Source of the DNA: Blautia sp.
GTDB taxonomy: Bacteria > Bacillota > Clostridia > Lachnospirales > Lachnospiraceae
Length of the DNA stretch: 60,353 nucleotides
Direction of reading: 5' to 3'
Assembly (NCBI GenBank): GCA_021772055.1
Contig: JAETNR010000024.1
Coordinates: 1-60,353 of the forward strand
Every line of letters starts with the position of its first letter. Within the stretch, counting starts at the first letter, position 1. Below are positions 42,549 through 50,576 of this stretch, piece by piece. Made by a program: the position numbers and the translations under genes. The notes beneath the pieces are model-generated. The model was not told the origin of the DNA and did no database searches. It worked only from the letters and a program-made list of their open reading frames with translations.

Positions 42549-43082
42549 TGTGATCTGGTTCTTCTTGACTGTAACTTACCGGATGGAACAGGGTTTGAAT
42601 TTTGCAAAGAGGTTCGGAGTTACAGCAATATTCCGATTATTATGCTGGCAGCTCGTGATACAGAGCTGGATGAGATAAAGGCTTTGGAATTAGGAGTAAA
42701 TGATTACTTGTTAAAACCATTTTCTCTTGGAGTATTAAAGGCAAGAATGAAGCGGATTTTTCAGGAAAAAACGGAAAGTACGAAAATTATCTCAGGAGAA
42801 TCAAGCATAGATCAGAGTGTCTGTAAAGTATATAAACGAGGCGAAGAGATTTCACTTAGCAAATTGGAATACCGTCTGTTATTGTATTTGGTTGAGAATA
42901 AGAACCATATCCTTTCTAAAGAGCAGATTTTAGAGAAAATATGGGATAGTGATGGGAAATATGTAGATAACAATACGGTGTCTGTGAATATCAGCAGACT
43001 TCGTACAAAGATAGAGGATGATATATCGAAACCAAAATGGATTCAAACAGTTCATGGAATCGGATATATCTGGAAGGAATAA
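42549..43082 (+). pseudogene. OmpR-type response regulator, 5'-truncated
   Basis: The frame begins inside the receiver domain at the phosphorylated Asp (DLVLLDCNLPDGTGFEFCKE), lacking the first 45 or so residues with the acidic pair; no start codon or ribosome site exists there. The rest is intact: KALELGVNDYLLKPFSLG, and a winged-helix output domain ending in VSVNISRLRTKIEDD and QTVHGIGYIWKE. It belonged to a BceR/VanR-like two-component system, with the next gene as its kinase. Confidence 0.85.
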
Positions 43083-43086
43083 AAAG

Positions 43087-43992
43087 ATGTGGATTACGAT
43101 AATTTTAGCAGTTCTTTTGTGCTTGTCGATTGTATATAGCATATATCAAAAGAGAAAAACGTATCGCTTGATTGACCGTTTGCTGGATCGTGTGTTAAGC
43201 CGGGAAATGATTGTATCTTCTGATCTGGAAGAAGGAGAATATTCTGCCCTTGTCAGTAAAATCAAACAGATACAGGAAGTGCTTGGCAAGCATGCTAATA
43301 GGGTGGAACAAGAAAAAGAACAGGTTAAAAGCTTGGTATCCAATATGTCTCATCAATTAAAAACGCCCCTAGCGAATATTTCTCTTTATGCGGAAATTTT
43401 AAGTAAAGAGGAAATTACGCAAGAACGGAAAACAGTGTTTTCTGAAAAGGTGCAACGACAGGTTGACAAACTGAGCTGGATTGTGGAATCTTTATCGAAG
43501 ATGGTAAAGTTGGAGCAAAATATTGATGGCTTCGAAGGGAAAGCAATAGGAATAAAGCAGACTATTTTAGGTGCAGTAGATACGATGTATGAGAAACTGG
43601 AGAAAAAGGAAATCAACTTTACATTGGAAGCATTTGAGGACAGATTATTGTATCATAATCGTAAATGCACAGCAGAAGTATTTGTAAATTTGTTAGAAAA
43701 TGCTGTTAAGTACATAGATAGAGGAGGAACAATTTCCATTCGTGTAAAAAACTATGATTTATATACAGAAATTCAGATTGTAGATAATGGGCATGGTATC
43801 CGGCAGGAGAAAATGACAGATATATTAAAACGATTTTATAGAAGCCCAGAAGTTGAGAATATGTAAGGTTCCGGTATTGGCTTGTATCTTTCTAATCTGA
43901 TTTTGGAAAAAGAGAAAGGATATATGACGGTAGATTCCGAGTATGGAAAGGGCAGTTGTTTTTCTGTGTTCTTACAAAACTGTAAGAACTAA
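43087..43992 (+). pseudogene. Sensor histidine kinase with an internal stop
   Basis: A short intramembrane-sensing kinase: an N-terminal hydrophobic segment, the phosphoacceptor motif MSHQLKTPLANISLYAEIL, and ATP-binding boxes FVNLLENAVKYI and QIVDNGHGI. At codon 260 a TAA interrupts ...PEVENM*GSGIGLYLSNLI, removing the G2 box, which continues in the same frame to a stop at 43992. A GAA-to-TAA change is the simplest cause. It is part of the decayed operon with the ABC transporter genes. Confidence 0.86.
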
Positions 43993-44065
43993 TCATCTGT
44001 TTGTAAAGAAATTGCAAGATACAGCAGTTATACTGGATGTATTAAGAAAAGAGGAGTGATGACGG

Positions 44066-44776
44066 ATGAGTATTTTAGAATTACAAAATGTTGAGAAAAT
44101 ATATGGAGAAAAAGATAATCAGGTAACGGCATTACGGGATATCAATCTAAAAGTAAAAGAAGGCGAGTTTGTTGCCATTGTAGGTACATCTGGTTCAGGC
44201 AAATCTACTTGTCTTAATTTAATTGGTGGTCTGGATAATCCGACAAGTGGACAGATTTTTATAAAGAATAAAGAGATTGGTTCTCTTTCAAGAAAAGAAC
44301 TGACGATTTTTCGTAGAAGAAATATTGGATTTGTATTCCAGAATTATAGCTTAATGCCTGTGTTGAATGTGTATGATAACATAGCATTACCGGTAACATT
44401 TGACCGTGGAAAACATATCAATCGTAAATATATCGAAGAATTGTTACAGGAACTGGGTATTTGGGAAAAACGTAAGAAATATCCAGACGAATTATCCGGA
44501 GGTCAGCAGTAAAGAGTTGCAATCGCCAGAGCTTTGGCAAATAAACCAAGCATCCTGCTTTGCGATGAACCGACAGGTAATTTGGACTCAGCTACAACCA
44601 TTGAGGTTATGGGATTATTAAAAGCGAGTTGTCTCAATTATAATCAGACGATTCTCATGGTAACGCATAATGAAGCCATTGCACAGACTTGCGACAGAGT
44701 AATTCATATCGAAGATGGTCAGATTGTTGCTGGAAAGAGAATGTTTCCGGCAAAAGGCGGTGATGTCGTATGTTAA
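44066..44776 (+). pseudogene. ABC transporter ATPase (BceA/LolD-like) with an internal stop
   Basis: Walker A GTSGSGKSTCLNLIGG and the signature LSGGQQ are followed directly by TAA at codon 149, where the consensus demands Gln (GGQQQRVAIARAL). The same frame then goes on with RVAIARALANKPSILLCDEP and THNEAIA to 44776. A CAA-to-TAA change is the likely cause. These ATPases serve antimicrobial-peptide detoxification with FtsX-type permeases. Nonfunctional as read. Confidence 0.88.
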
Positions 44777-45096
44777 AACTAGCATGGAAATATATGCGGT
44801 ATTACAAGAGCCAAACGTTTGCAATTTTTGCGAGTATTCTATTAACAGCGTCATTGCTTTCTGGGATTTCTTCCTTGATTTACAGCAGTCAGAAAAGCGA
44901 TCTTGCAAACAGTAAGACCATTTACGGAGACTGGCACTATTATATAGAAACGGACAAGAAGCTTTTCGATTCTGTAGAAAGCGGTGAGAAAGGGAAAGGA
45001 TATGCACTGGAACAGTGTGGAAAGATGGCAGCCAATGAAGGCGTTGTGATCGATGGAAAAGAGTATCGATTTAATGAGTCTGGAGCTGTGCAATAA
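44770..45096 (+). pseudogene. FtsX-like permease fragment fused to a cell-wall-binding repeat end
   Basis: The first 75-80 residues (MLKLAWKYMRYYKSQTFAIF, then a membrane segment and DWHYYIETDKKLFDSV) match the N-terminus of BceB/FtsX-type permeases, which normally exceed 600 aa. The end (GVVIDGKEYRFNESGAVQ*) instead resembles a choline/cell-wall-binding repeat with the IDGKxYxFNxSGAM pattern. I infer an in-frame deletion joint near 44990-45020 between two unrelated genes. Confidence 0.65.
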
Positions 45097-45167
45097 ATGA
45101 ACATATCGCATTTTCATCGTAAAGAAAATTGAAGAAACGCGGTTTTCCAAGTTTAAACAGGGGCTAA

Positions 45168-45219
45168 GCCCCTTGACTTTTAATCAAGTTGTCCGGGGTT
45201 CGAATCCCCGCACGCTCAT
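45168..45219 (+). tRNA. 3' part of a tRNA-Lys(TTT), 5' half missing
   Basis: The anticodon arm CTTGA-CTTTTAA-TCAAG carries anticodon TTT, followed by a variable loop, the T arm CCGGGGTTCGAATCCCCG and the acceptor strand CACGCTCA. The matching 5' acceptor strand GAGCGTG and the D arm are absent; the sequence before it is unrelated. It is thus a partial copy, such as is left at an integration site when an element uses the tRNA 3' end, or the edge of a deletion. Probably not functional. Confidence 0.8.
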
Positions 45220-45296
45220 GAATGAAGAACAGTGGAAACTCAAGTATAGCAAGGGTTTCCGCTATTTTTGTGTTGCATAGAAAATATGAAATTCTA

Positions 45297-45345
45297 AAAA
45301 TCCCCATGGTAATATCTAAAATCCCCATATTTCAAAAAAAATTCA
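45297..45345 (+). promoter_or_regulatory. Operator-like repeats before the glycan transporter operon
   Basis: AAAATCCCCAT occurs at 45297-45307 and 45318-45328, exactly 21 bases apart, two helical turns. The same block is repeated upstream of the binding-protein gene at 47277-47330. The direct repeat at this spacing fits an AraC-type response regulator such as the YesN protein encoded downstream. Confidence 0.65.
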
Positions 45346-45403
45346 CAATGCTAAAATAAAATCATAAAACAAAAGGAAAATTTAATAGAAAGGTTTGAGG
45401 GCT

Positions 45404-46345
45404 ATGGTTGCAGTAAAAAAACAGGGATCAGGTTTAAAACATACCGGTCCGCGGAATCATTTCAAAAAGTATTGGCCGTATTATGTGATGTTGCTTCCGG
45501 GAATTATTTACATTGTGATGTTTAAATATATTCCGATGATGGGAAGTGTGATCGCATTTAAAGATTATTCGGCTTATCAAGGAATTTGGGCTAGTCCATG
45601 GTGTGGATTAGATAATTTCAAGAAATTATTTCAATATCCGGATTTTTATAAGATATTGAAAAATACACTTGTTTTGGGAATTTTGAAAACTGTTTTGACA
45701 TTTCCGATTCCGGTAATCTTGGCATTGATGTTAAATGAGATTCGAAATGCAAAAGTGAAAAAAATTGTACAGACAATCATTTGTATTCCGTACTTTGTTT
45801 CATGGGTTGTAGTAGGAGGATTGGTATTTGATATTTGCGGAGTCGGAGGATTATTCAATAATGTGAGAGAATTTTTCGGAATGGATCCGCTTTTGGTTAT
45901 GCAGAAGGAGAGTTGGTTCAGACCGATTTATGTTCTTTCTACAATATGGAAAGAATCAGGATGGGGAACGGTTGTTTATTTAGCAGCGATCAGCAGTATA
46001 GATCCGAGCTTGTATGAATCAGCGGCAATTGATGGAGCATCTCGATTCCAGAAGATGCGTTACATTACATTTCCACTTTTGATTCCGACAGTATTGACAT
46101 TACTTCTTCTTAATATAGGAAGTTTCCTGACGCTTGGATTTGATCAGGTATATAACTTGTATACACCGATGACATATGCCGTAGCGGATATTTTTGATAC
46201 CTATGTATTCCGTGTGGGAATTCAGCAGGCACAGTATAGTTTTGCAACAGCGGTTGGTTTATTCCAGTCAGTAGTCGGATTGATTATGGTTGTAACATTT
46301 AATAAGATTGCAAATAAAATTTCGGATGATGGAGGGCTGTGGTAA
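45404..46345 (+). CDS. Carbohydrate ABC transporter permease (LplB family)
   Basis: A 313-aa permease of the polysaccharide/oligosaccharide CUT1 subgroup: YWPYYVMLLPGIIYIVMFKY and FKDYSAYQGIWASPWCGLDN at the start, and an EAA loop in SIDPSLYESAAIDGASRFQK. Six membrane segments. ATG 45404 follows AAGGTTTGAGG. Its stop overlaps the next permease start. No ATPase gene is in the operon. Substrate is likely an oligosaccharide released by the hydrolases of the locus. Confidence 0.92.
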   Translation: MVAVKKQGSGLKHTGPRNHFKKYWPYYVMLLPGIIYIVMFKYIPMMGSVIAFKDYSAYQGIWASPWCGLDNFKKLFQYPDFYKILKNTLVLGILKTVLTFPIPVILALMLNEIRNAKVKKIVQTIICIPYFVSWVVVGGLVFDICGVGGLFNNVREFFGMDPLLVMQKESWFRPIYVLSTIWKESGWGTVVYLAAISSIDPSLYESAAIDGASRFQKMRYITFPLLIPTVLTLLLLNIGSFLTLGFDQVYNLYTPMTYAVADIFDTYVFRVGIQQAQYSFATAVGLFQSVVGLIMVVTFNKIANKISDDGGLW

Positions 46346-47238
46346 TGAAAAGTCAAAAAAATATATCACATGTGCGTGAATCTGCGAAAGATAAAGCTTT
46401 TGGAGGAATAGTAACAGTAATTCTAATTTTGTTTGCGGTTATTACAGCGATTCCATTGATTTCTGAGCTTGCTGTTTCATTGAGTTCCAAAACGGCATCT
46501 CAGATGAATATGATTAATTTACTTCCGGTAGAATTTACATTGGATTCATGGAAATACCTTCTTGGAAACGGCGGAATATGGAAACCATTTCTTATATCAG
46601 TGTCATCAACTGTGATCGGAGTAGTGATTGCGTTAGTAATTAATGTATTGATGGCATATCCGTTATCAAAAACGGAATTTAAAGCTTCAAAGTATATCAT
46701 GTTGTTTGTTGTATTTACTATGATATTTGCAGCGCCGAAAGTACCGTATTTCTTAACACTCCGTTCATATGGACTGTACAATAACTACTGGGTACTGATC
46801 CTTCCTCATATTTTGACGGCGTATAATTTGATTATTATGAGGACATTTTTTAAGCAGTTTCCGAAAGAACTGGAAGAAGCTGCGATGATCGACGGATGTG
46901 GAAAGTTTCGAATTTTATTTCAAATCGTGCTTCCGGCTTCTAAAGCAGTGCTTGCAACAGTAGGACTGTTCTATGGGGTTACAATGTGGAATCAGTATGA
47001 ACATCCGATGATGTTTATTCAGAATATGGATTTGTTCCCATTGCAGATGAAGATTCGTTCAATCGTAGATGGCGGAAGTGAATTGCAGGCAATCACAATG
47101 ATGCAGACTGCGAACTATACACCGGCAACATTGAGTGCGGTGGCGGTTGTATTTGCGATTATTCCGATTCTGATCGCGTACCCATGGCTTCAGAAATATT
47201 TTGCAAAAGGGGCTATGCTTGGTTCTGTAAAAGGCTGA
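46345..47238 (+). CDS. Carbohydrate ABC transporter permease (YtcP family)
   Basis: A 297-aa partner permease: SELAVSLSSKTASQMNMINL and the EAA loop FPKELEEAAMIDGCGKFRIL. ATG 46345 follows GGAGGGCTGTGGT and overlaps the upstream stop by one base. Together with the LplB-type subunit it forms the membrane channel. The C-terminus LQKYFAKGAMLGSVKG is the usual end of the family. Confidence 0.92.
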   Translation: MKSQKNISHVRESAKDKAFGGIVTVILILFAVITAIPLISELAVSLSSKTASQMNMINLLPVEFTLDSWKYLLGNGGIWKPFLISVSSTVIGVVIALVINVLMAYPLSKTEFKASKYIMLFVVFTMIFAAPKVPYFLTLRSYGLYNNYWVLILPHILTAYNLIIMRTFFKQFPKELEEAAMIDGCGKFRILFQIVLPASKAVLATVGLFYGVTMWNQYEHPMMFIQNMDLFPLQMKIRSIVDGGSELQAITMMQTANYTPATLSAVAVVFAIIPILIAYPWLQKYFAKGAMLGSVKG

Positions 47239-47276
47239 TAAAGAAAAAGGGATTTTAAGTATCCGTCAAAAAACTA

Positions 47277-47330
47277 AAAAAAGTCATGGCAATACCTAAA
47301 ATCCCCATATTTAAAATCAAAAATCCCGAT
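47277..47330 (+). promoter_or_regulatory. Second copy of the operator-like repeats, before the binding-protein gene
   Basis: AAAATCCCCAT at 47298-47308, a degenerate copy 21 bases upstream (47277-47287, AAAAAAGTCAT) and AAAATCCCGAT at 47320-47330. The flanks also match the 45.3-kb copy (CTAAAATCCCCATATTT and CAATA/TAATA parts). So the binding-protein gene has its own regulated promoter within the transporter locus. Confidence 0.65.
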
Positions 47331-47386
47331 GTTAGAATAAAAACATCAAAAAACAGTACAAATAAAAAAGAAAAGAGGAGCATGTT

Positions 47387-48964
47387 ATGAAAAACAAGTA
47401 TGTGAAAAGACTACTGAGTGTTATGGCTGCTACGGCAATGGTTGTCTCCATGTTGTCGGGATGCGGATCATCCGGTGGAGATGAAGGGAAAAAAGAAGCC
47501 GGAAAAGAGGCGGCTGCATCTGATGAAGACATCGAAGTGTGGGGAACCAATACAGGTTATCTTCCGGTAGAAGAGGGAAGCGAACTTTATAATTTGTACA
47601 AAGAAAAAATCGGTGTCGGAATTGTACAGCCATATGTGGAATGGAATGGTGGAGAAACTTATCTGGAACAGTTGAATCTGAGAATCGCGGCAGGGGACAT
47701 GCCGGACATGTTCAGTCCATACAATGGAATTGAATCGGAATTGATCGAGAGCGGAGCGCTGTTAGACTTGACAGATCTTCTTCCGGAAAAGGCGCCTCAT
47801 TTGTGGGAAAGTGTTCCGGAAGAAGTGTGGGATGCTGTCAGAGCGAATGATCCAACCGGAGAAAACAGAATCTATGTGATTCCTCAAGTGTTGGAATACG
47901 GACGGAATGGCGCGATGATCCGCCAAGACTGGTTGGATAATTTGGGATTAGAAATGCCGACAACACAGGAAGAGTTCGTAGAGGTACTTCGTGCATTTAA
48001 GAATGACGATCCGAATGGAAATGGGGCGGCTGATGAAATTCCAACCGGAGGACGTGAAGAAGCAAGATGGATGGGACAACTTTTTGGTCAGTATGGTATT
48101 GCAATGTGGGAAGGTTATCCGCAGTGGGATATTTATGACGGAGAATTGACGTATTCCGCAGTAACAGAGAATATGAAAGATTGTCTTGAATGGATGTCTG
48201 AATTATATGCAGAAGGTTTGGTTGATCCGGAAACACTTTTGAATGATAAGTCGGCATGGGATGGAAAGATCAATTCAGGCGTGGTTGGTATCTGGGAGCA
48301 TCTTCCACAGGAATGTTACAACTATGCAGAAAATATTTACAATGGTACGGGTGTAAAACCGGAAATCGCAATTCTTCCGGCAATTTCCGCACCGGGATAT
48401 GAAGGTTTCTACACAGCACGTCAGATGAATGGCGGAGCATATGTAGTGGCAAATACAGATGATGAAGAAAAAATCGATAAAATTATGAAAGTATTGGATG
48501 CATACGGAAACAAAGATTTGTGGATGGACTTCTATAATGGTGTGGAAGGGATGCATTATGAAATGGTAGACGGCGAAGCAGTTCGTCTTCCAGATGATCC
48601 GTCTTCTCAGCAGAATCTTGTTTTAGCACCATATAACAACATTGCAACAATTGATTTCCAGGTAGACGTACTCTCAACACAGTTGACAGAAGAACGTGAG
48701 TGGTCTGTATCACAGGCGATCAAGAATGTGCAGGAAAATCAAGAATATGTGAAAACTTTTGCCGGAGACGGTATGCCGGAATCTATTTACAATGATTATC
48801 CGGATATTGGAAACCGTACACTTTATGTAGAGTATGCAACGAAGATCATTACCGGTGAATATTCCATCGATAAGTTTGATGAATTTGTTGAAAAATGGTA
48901 TGCATCAGGCGGAGAAGAAGTAACAAAACTGGCTAGAGAATGGTATGCTAATAAAACAAAATAA
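47387..48964 (+). CDS. Lipoprotein extracellular solute-binding protein (LplA type)
   Basis: A 525-aa receptor with a real lipobox (MVVSMLSGCGSSGG), so it is lipid-anchored at the outer membrane surface of the cell. Long version of family 1 binding proteins associated with LplB/YtcP permeases; PYNGIESELIESGALLDLTD and ENRIYVIPQVLEYGRNGAMI are characteristic. AAAGAGGAGCATGTT precedes the ATG. It binds an oligosaccharide for the two upstream permeases. A terminator at 49005 follows it, which may favour high expression relative to downstream enzyme genes. Confidence 0.92.
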   Translation: MKNKYVKRLLSVMAATAMVVSMLSGCGSSGGDEGKKEAGKEAAASDEDIEVWGTNTGYLPVEEGSELYNLYKEKIGVGIVQPYVEWNGGETYLEQLNLRIAAGDMPDMFSPYNGIESELIESGALLDLTDLLPEKAPHLWESVPEEVWDAVRANDPTGENRIYVIPQVLEYGRNGAMIRQDWLDNLGLEMPTTQEEFVEVLRAFKNDDPNGNGAADEIPTGGREEARWMGQLFGQYGIAMWEGYPQWDIYDGELTYSAVTENMKDCLEWMSELYAEGLVDPETLLNDKSAWDGKINSGVVGIWEHLPQECYNYAENIYNGTGVKPEIAILPAISAPGYEGFYTARQMNGGAYVVANTDDEEKIDKIMKVLDAYGNKDLWMDFYNGVEGMHYEMVDGEAVRLPDDPSSQQNLVLAPYNNIATIDFQVDVLSTQLTEEREWSVSQAIKNVQENQEYVKTFAGDGMPESIYNDYPDIGNRTLYVEYATKIITGEYSIDKFDEFVEKWYASGGEEVTKLAREWYANKTK

Positions 48965-49004
48965 ACAGAGTATACATCCTGAGTAATACTCTGAAGGAAA
49001 GTGG

Positions 49005-49049
49005 TCAGGAGTTCAGGGAGTGATAGATTCTTTGGACTCCTGATTTTTA
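49005..49049 (+). terminator. Terminator after the binding-protein gene
   Basis: TCAGGAGTTCA (49005-49015) pairs with TGGACTCCTGA (49033-49043), followed by TTTTT. Confidence 0.82.
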
Positions 49050-49079
49050 TTCAACACAAAGATAGGAAAGGAATAAAAA

Positions 49080-50555
49080 ATGAAAGCGCAGTGTTATAAT
49101 CCTTATCTTCCTCTATGGGAGTATATTCCGGATGGTGAACCACATGTGTTTGGAGAAAGAATTTATATTTACGGAAGTCATGATCGGGCAGGCGGTATAA
49201 AATATTGTATGAATGATTATGTCTGCTGGTCAGCAGATGTTTTGGAGCTGAGTCAGTGGCAATATGAAGGAGTAATTTATAAAAAAGATCAAGATCCACG
49301 GATGAAAGACGGTACAAGAGAATTATGGGCTCCGGATGTAGTGAAGGGAAAGGATGGAAGGTTTTATTTATATTATTGTCCAAATGGAGACGGAGAAGAA
49401 ATCGGAGTAGCGGTTTGTGATAAGCCTGCCGGAAGATATGAATTTTATGGAATCGTACAGGATAAAAACGGAGAACAGATTGGAAAACGAGAAGGGGATA
49501 TATGGCAGTTTGATCCGGGAATATTTATTGATGATGATGGTGAAATCTATCTATATTCCGGAAATGGTCCGAAGACAGAAAAGGACATAGGGAAAACACC
49601 GAAAAAATCATGTGTGATGAAATTGCATGATGATATGTTGACAATAAAAGAAGAACCTCGTCAATTACTTCCGATTTTAGGAGAAGCGGAAGGAACCGGA
49701 TTTGAAGGACATGAATTTTTTGAAGCAAGTTCTATCCGGAAAATTAATGGAAAATATTATCTTATTTATTCTTCCGTAAAATCCAGAGAACTTTGTTATG
49801 CAGTGAGTGATTGTCCGGATCGAGGTTATCGATACGGCGGAGTCATATCCGATAATTCAGGGATCATGGAAAGTGAAGGGCAGAATCGGATGCAGATCAT
49901 GTGGGGAAACAACCATGGAGGGATTGAAAAAATTCAGGGGCAATGGTATGTGTTCTATCACCGCCCGACAAACAAGACACAGTTTTCCAGACAAGGATGC
50001 GCGGAACCGATTACATTTTTGGAGGATGGAAGAATAGAGCAGGCGGAGATGACATCTCAAGGAATGAATGGAAAACCATTGGCTGGAAAAGGTACATTTC
50101 CAGCGGCGATTGCTTGTATTTTACATGGAAAAGATGAACCGGGAATTTCCGAACCGGCAACAAAAAATCAACCGTATGTGACGCAGGACAGACCGGATTT
50201 TTCACAAGAAGAAGTTCGGGTGTGGTATGAAAATAGAGAGAATACTCCGTATCCCTATATTATGGAAATCAAAGACAGAACAGTAGTTGGGTATAAATAT
50301 TTTCATTTACATAAGCTGCATACAATTTCGGTAAAAGTCAGACATGCAGAAGGCGAATTATATGTTAAAATGATTGAAAAAGAGAAGTCAGAAGAAATCG
50401 AAATCTGTCGGATTTTATTGAAAGCATCGGAAGAGTGGACAGAATTTTGTACAGAAATTTCACCTGAAGTTTTGAAGGAAGAAAAAATAGGAACACTTTT
50501 GTTTTCTTATCAGGGAAGCGGTAATTTAGAGTTTCTGGAATTCTCTTTATATTGA
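49080..50555 (+). CDS. GH43-family glycoside hydrolase
   Basis: A 491-aa cytoplasmic enzyme without signal peptide. The five-bladed propeller shows NPYLPLWEYIPDGEPHVF (catalytic base Asp), QFDPGIFIDDDGEIYLYSG (transition-state Asp) and FFEASSIRKINGKYYLIYSS (acid Glu). The last 130 residues form a beta domain, probably a carbohydrate-binding module. Family enzymes release arabinose or xylose from plant oligosaccharides. It starts behind AGGAAAGGAAT and is followed by the kinase gene. Confidence 0.9.
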   Translation: MKAQCYNPYLPLWEYIPDGEPHVFGERIYIYGSHDRAGGIKYCMNDYVCWSADVLELSQWQYEGVIYKKDQDPRMKDGTRELWAPDVVKGKDGRFYLYYCPNGDGEEIGVAVCDKPAGRYEFYGIVQDKNGEQIGKREGDIWQFDPGIFIDDDGEIYLYSGNGPKTEKDIGKTPKKSCVMKLHDDMLTIKEEPRQLLPILGEAEGTGFEGHEFFEASSIRKINGKYYLIYSSVKSRELCYAVSDCPDRGYRYGGVISDNSGIMESEGQNRMQIMWGNNHGGIEKIQGQWYVFYHRPTNKTQFSRQGCAEPITFLEDGRIEQAEMTSQGMNGKPLAGKGTFPAAIACILHGKDEPGISEPATKNQPYVTQDRPDFSQEEVRVWYENRENTPYPYIMEIKDRTVVGYKYFHLHKLHTISVKVRHAEGELYVKMIEKEKSEEIEICRILLKASEEWTEFCTEISPEVLKEEKIGTLLFSYQGSGNLEFLEFSLY

Positions 50556-50576
50556 AAAATAGAAGGGAATGAGTGT

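Noticed and set aside
43864..44512. Stop-codon recoding (TAA read as Gln/Glu) to explain the interrupted kinase and ATPase genes
   Set aside because: TAA ends many intact genes in the window, including iolC-neighbouring and transporter genes, and the other two genes of the operon are also truncated. Plain decay explains everything.
45168..45219. A complete tRNA-Lys gene
   Set aside because: The 5' acceptor strand complementary to CACGCTC and a D arm cannot be found in the 80 bases upstream.
45297..47330. CRISPR or transposon ends from the AAAATCCCCAT repeats
   Set aside because: Both copies are directly upstream of start codons of one transport locus, share regulatory-like spacing and flank no transposase.
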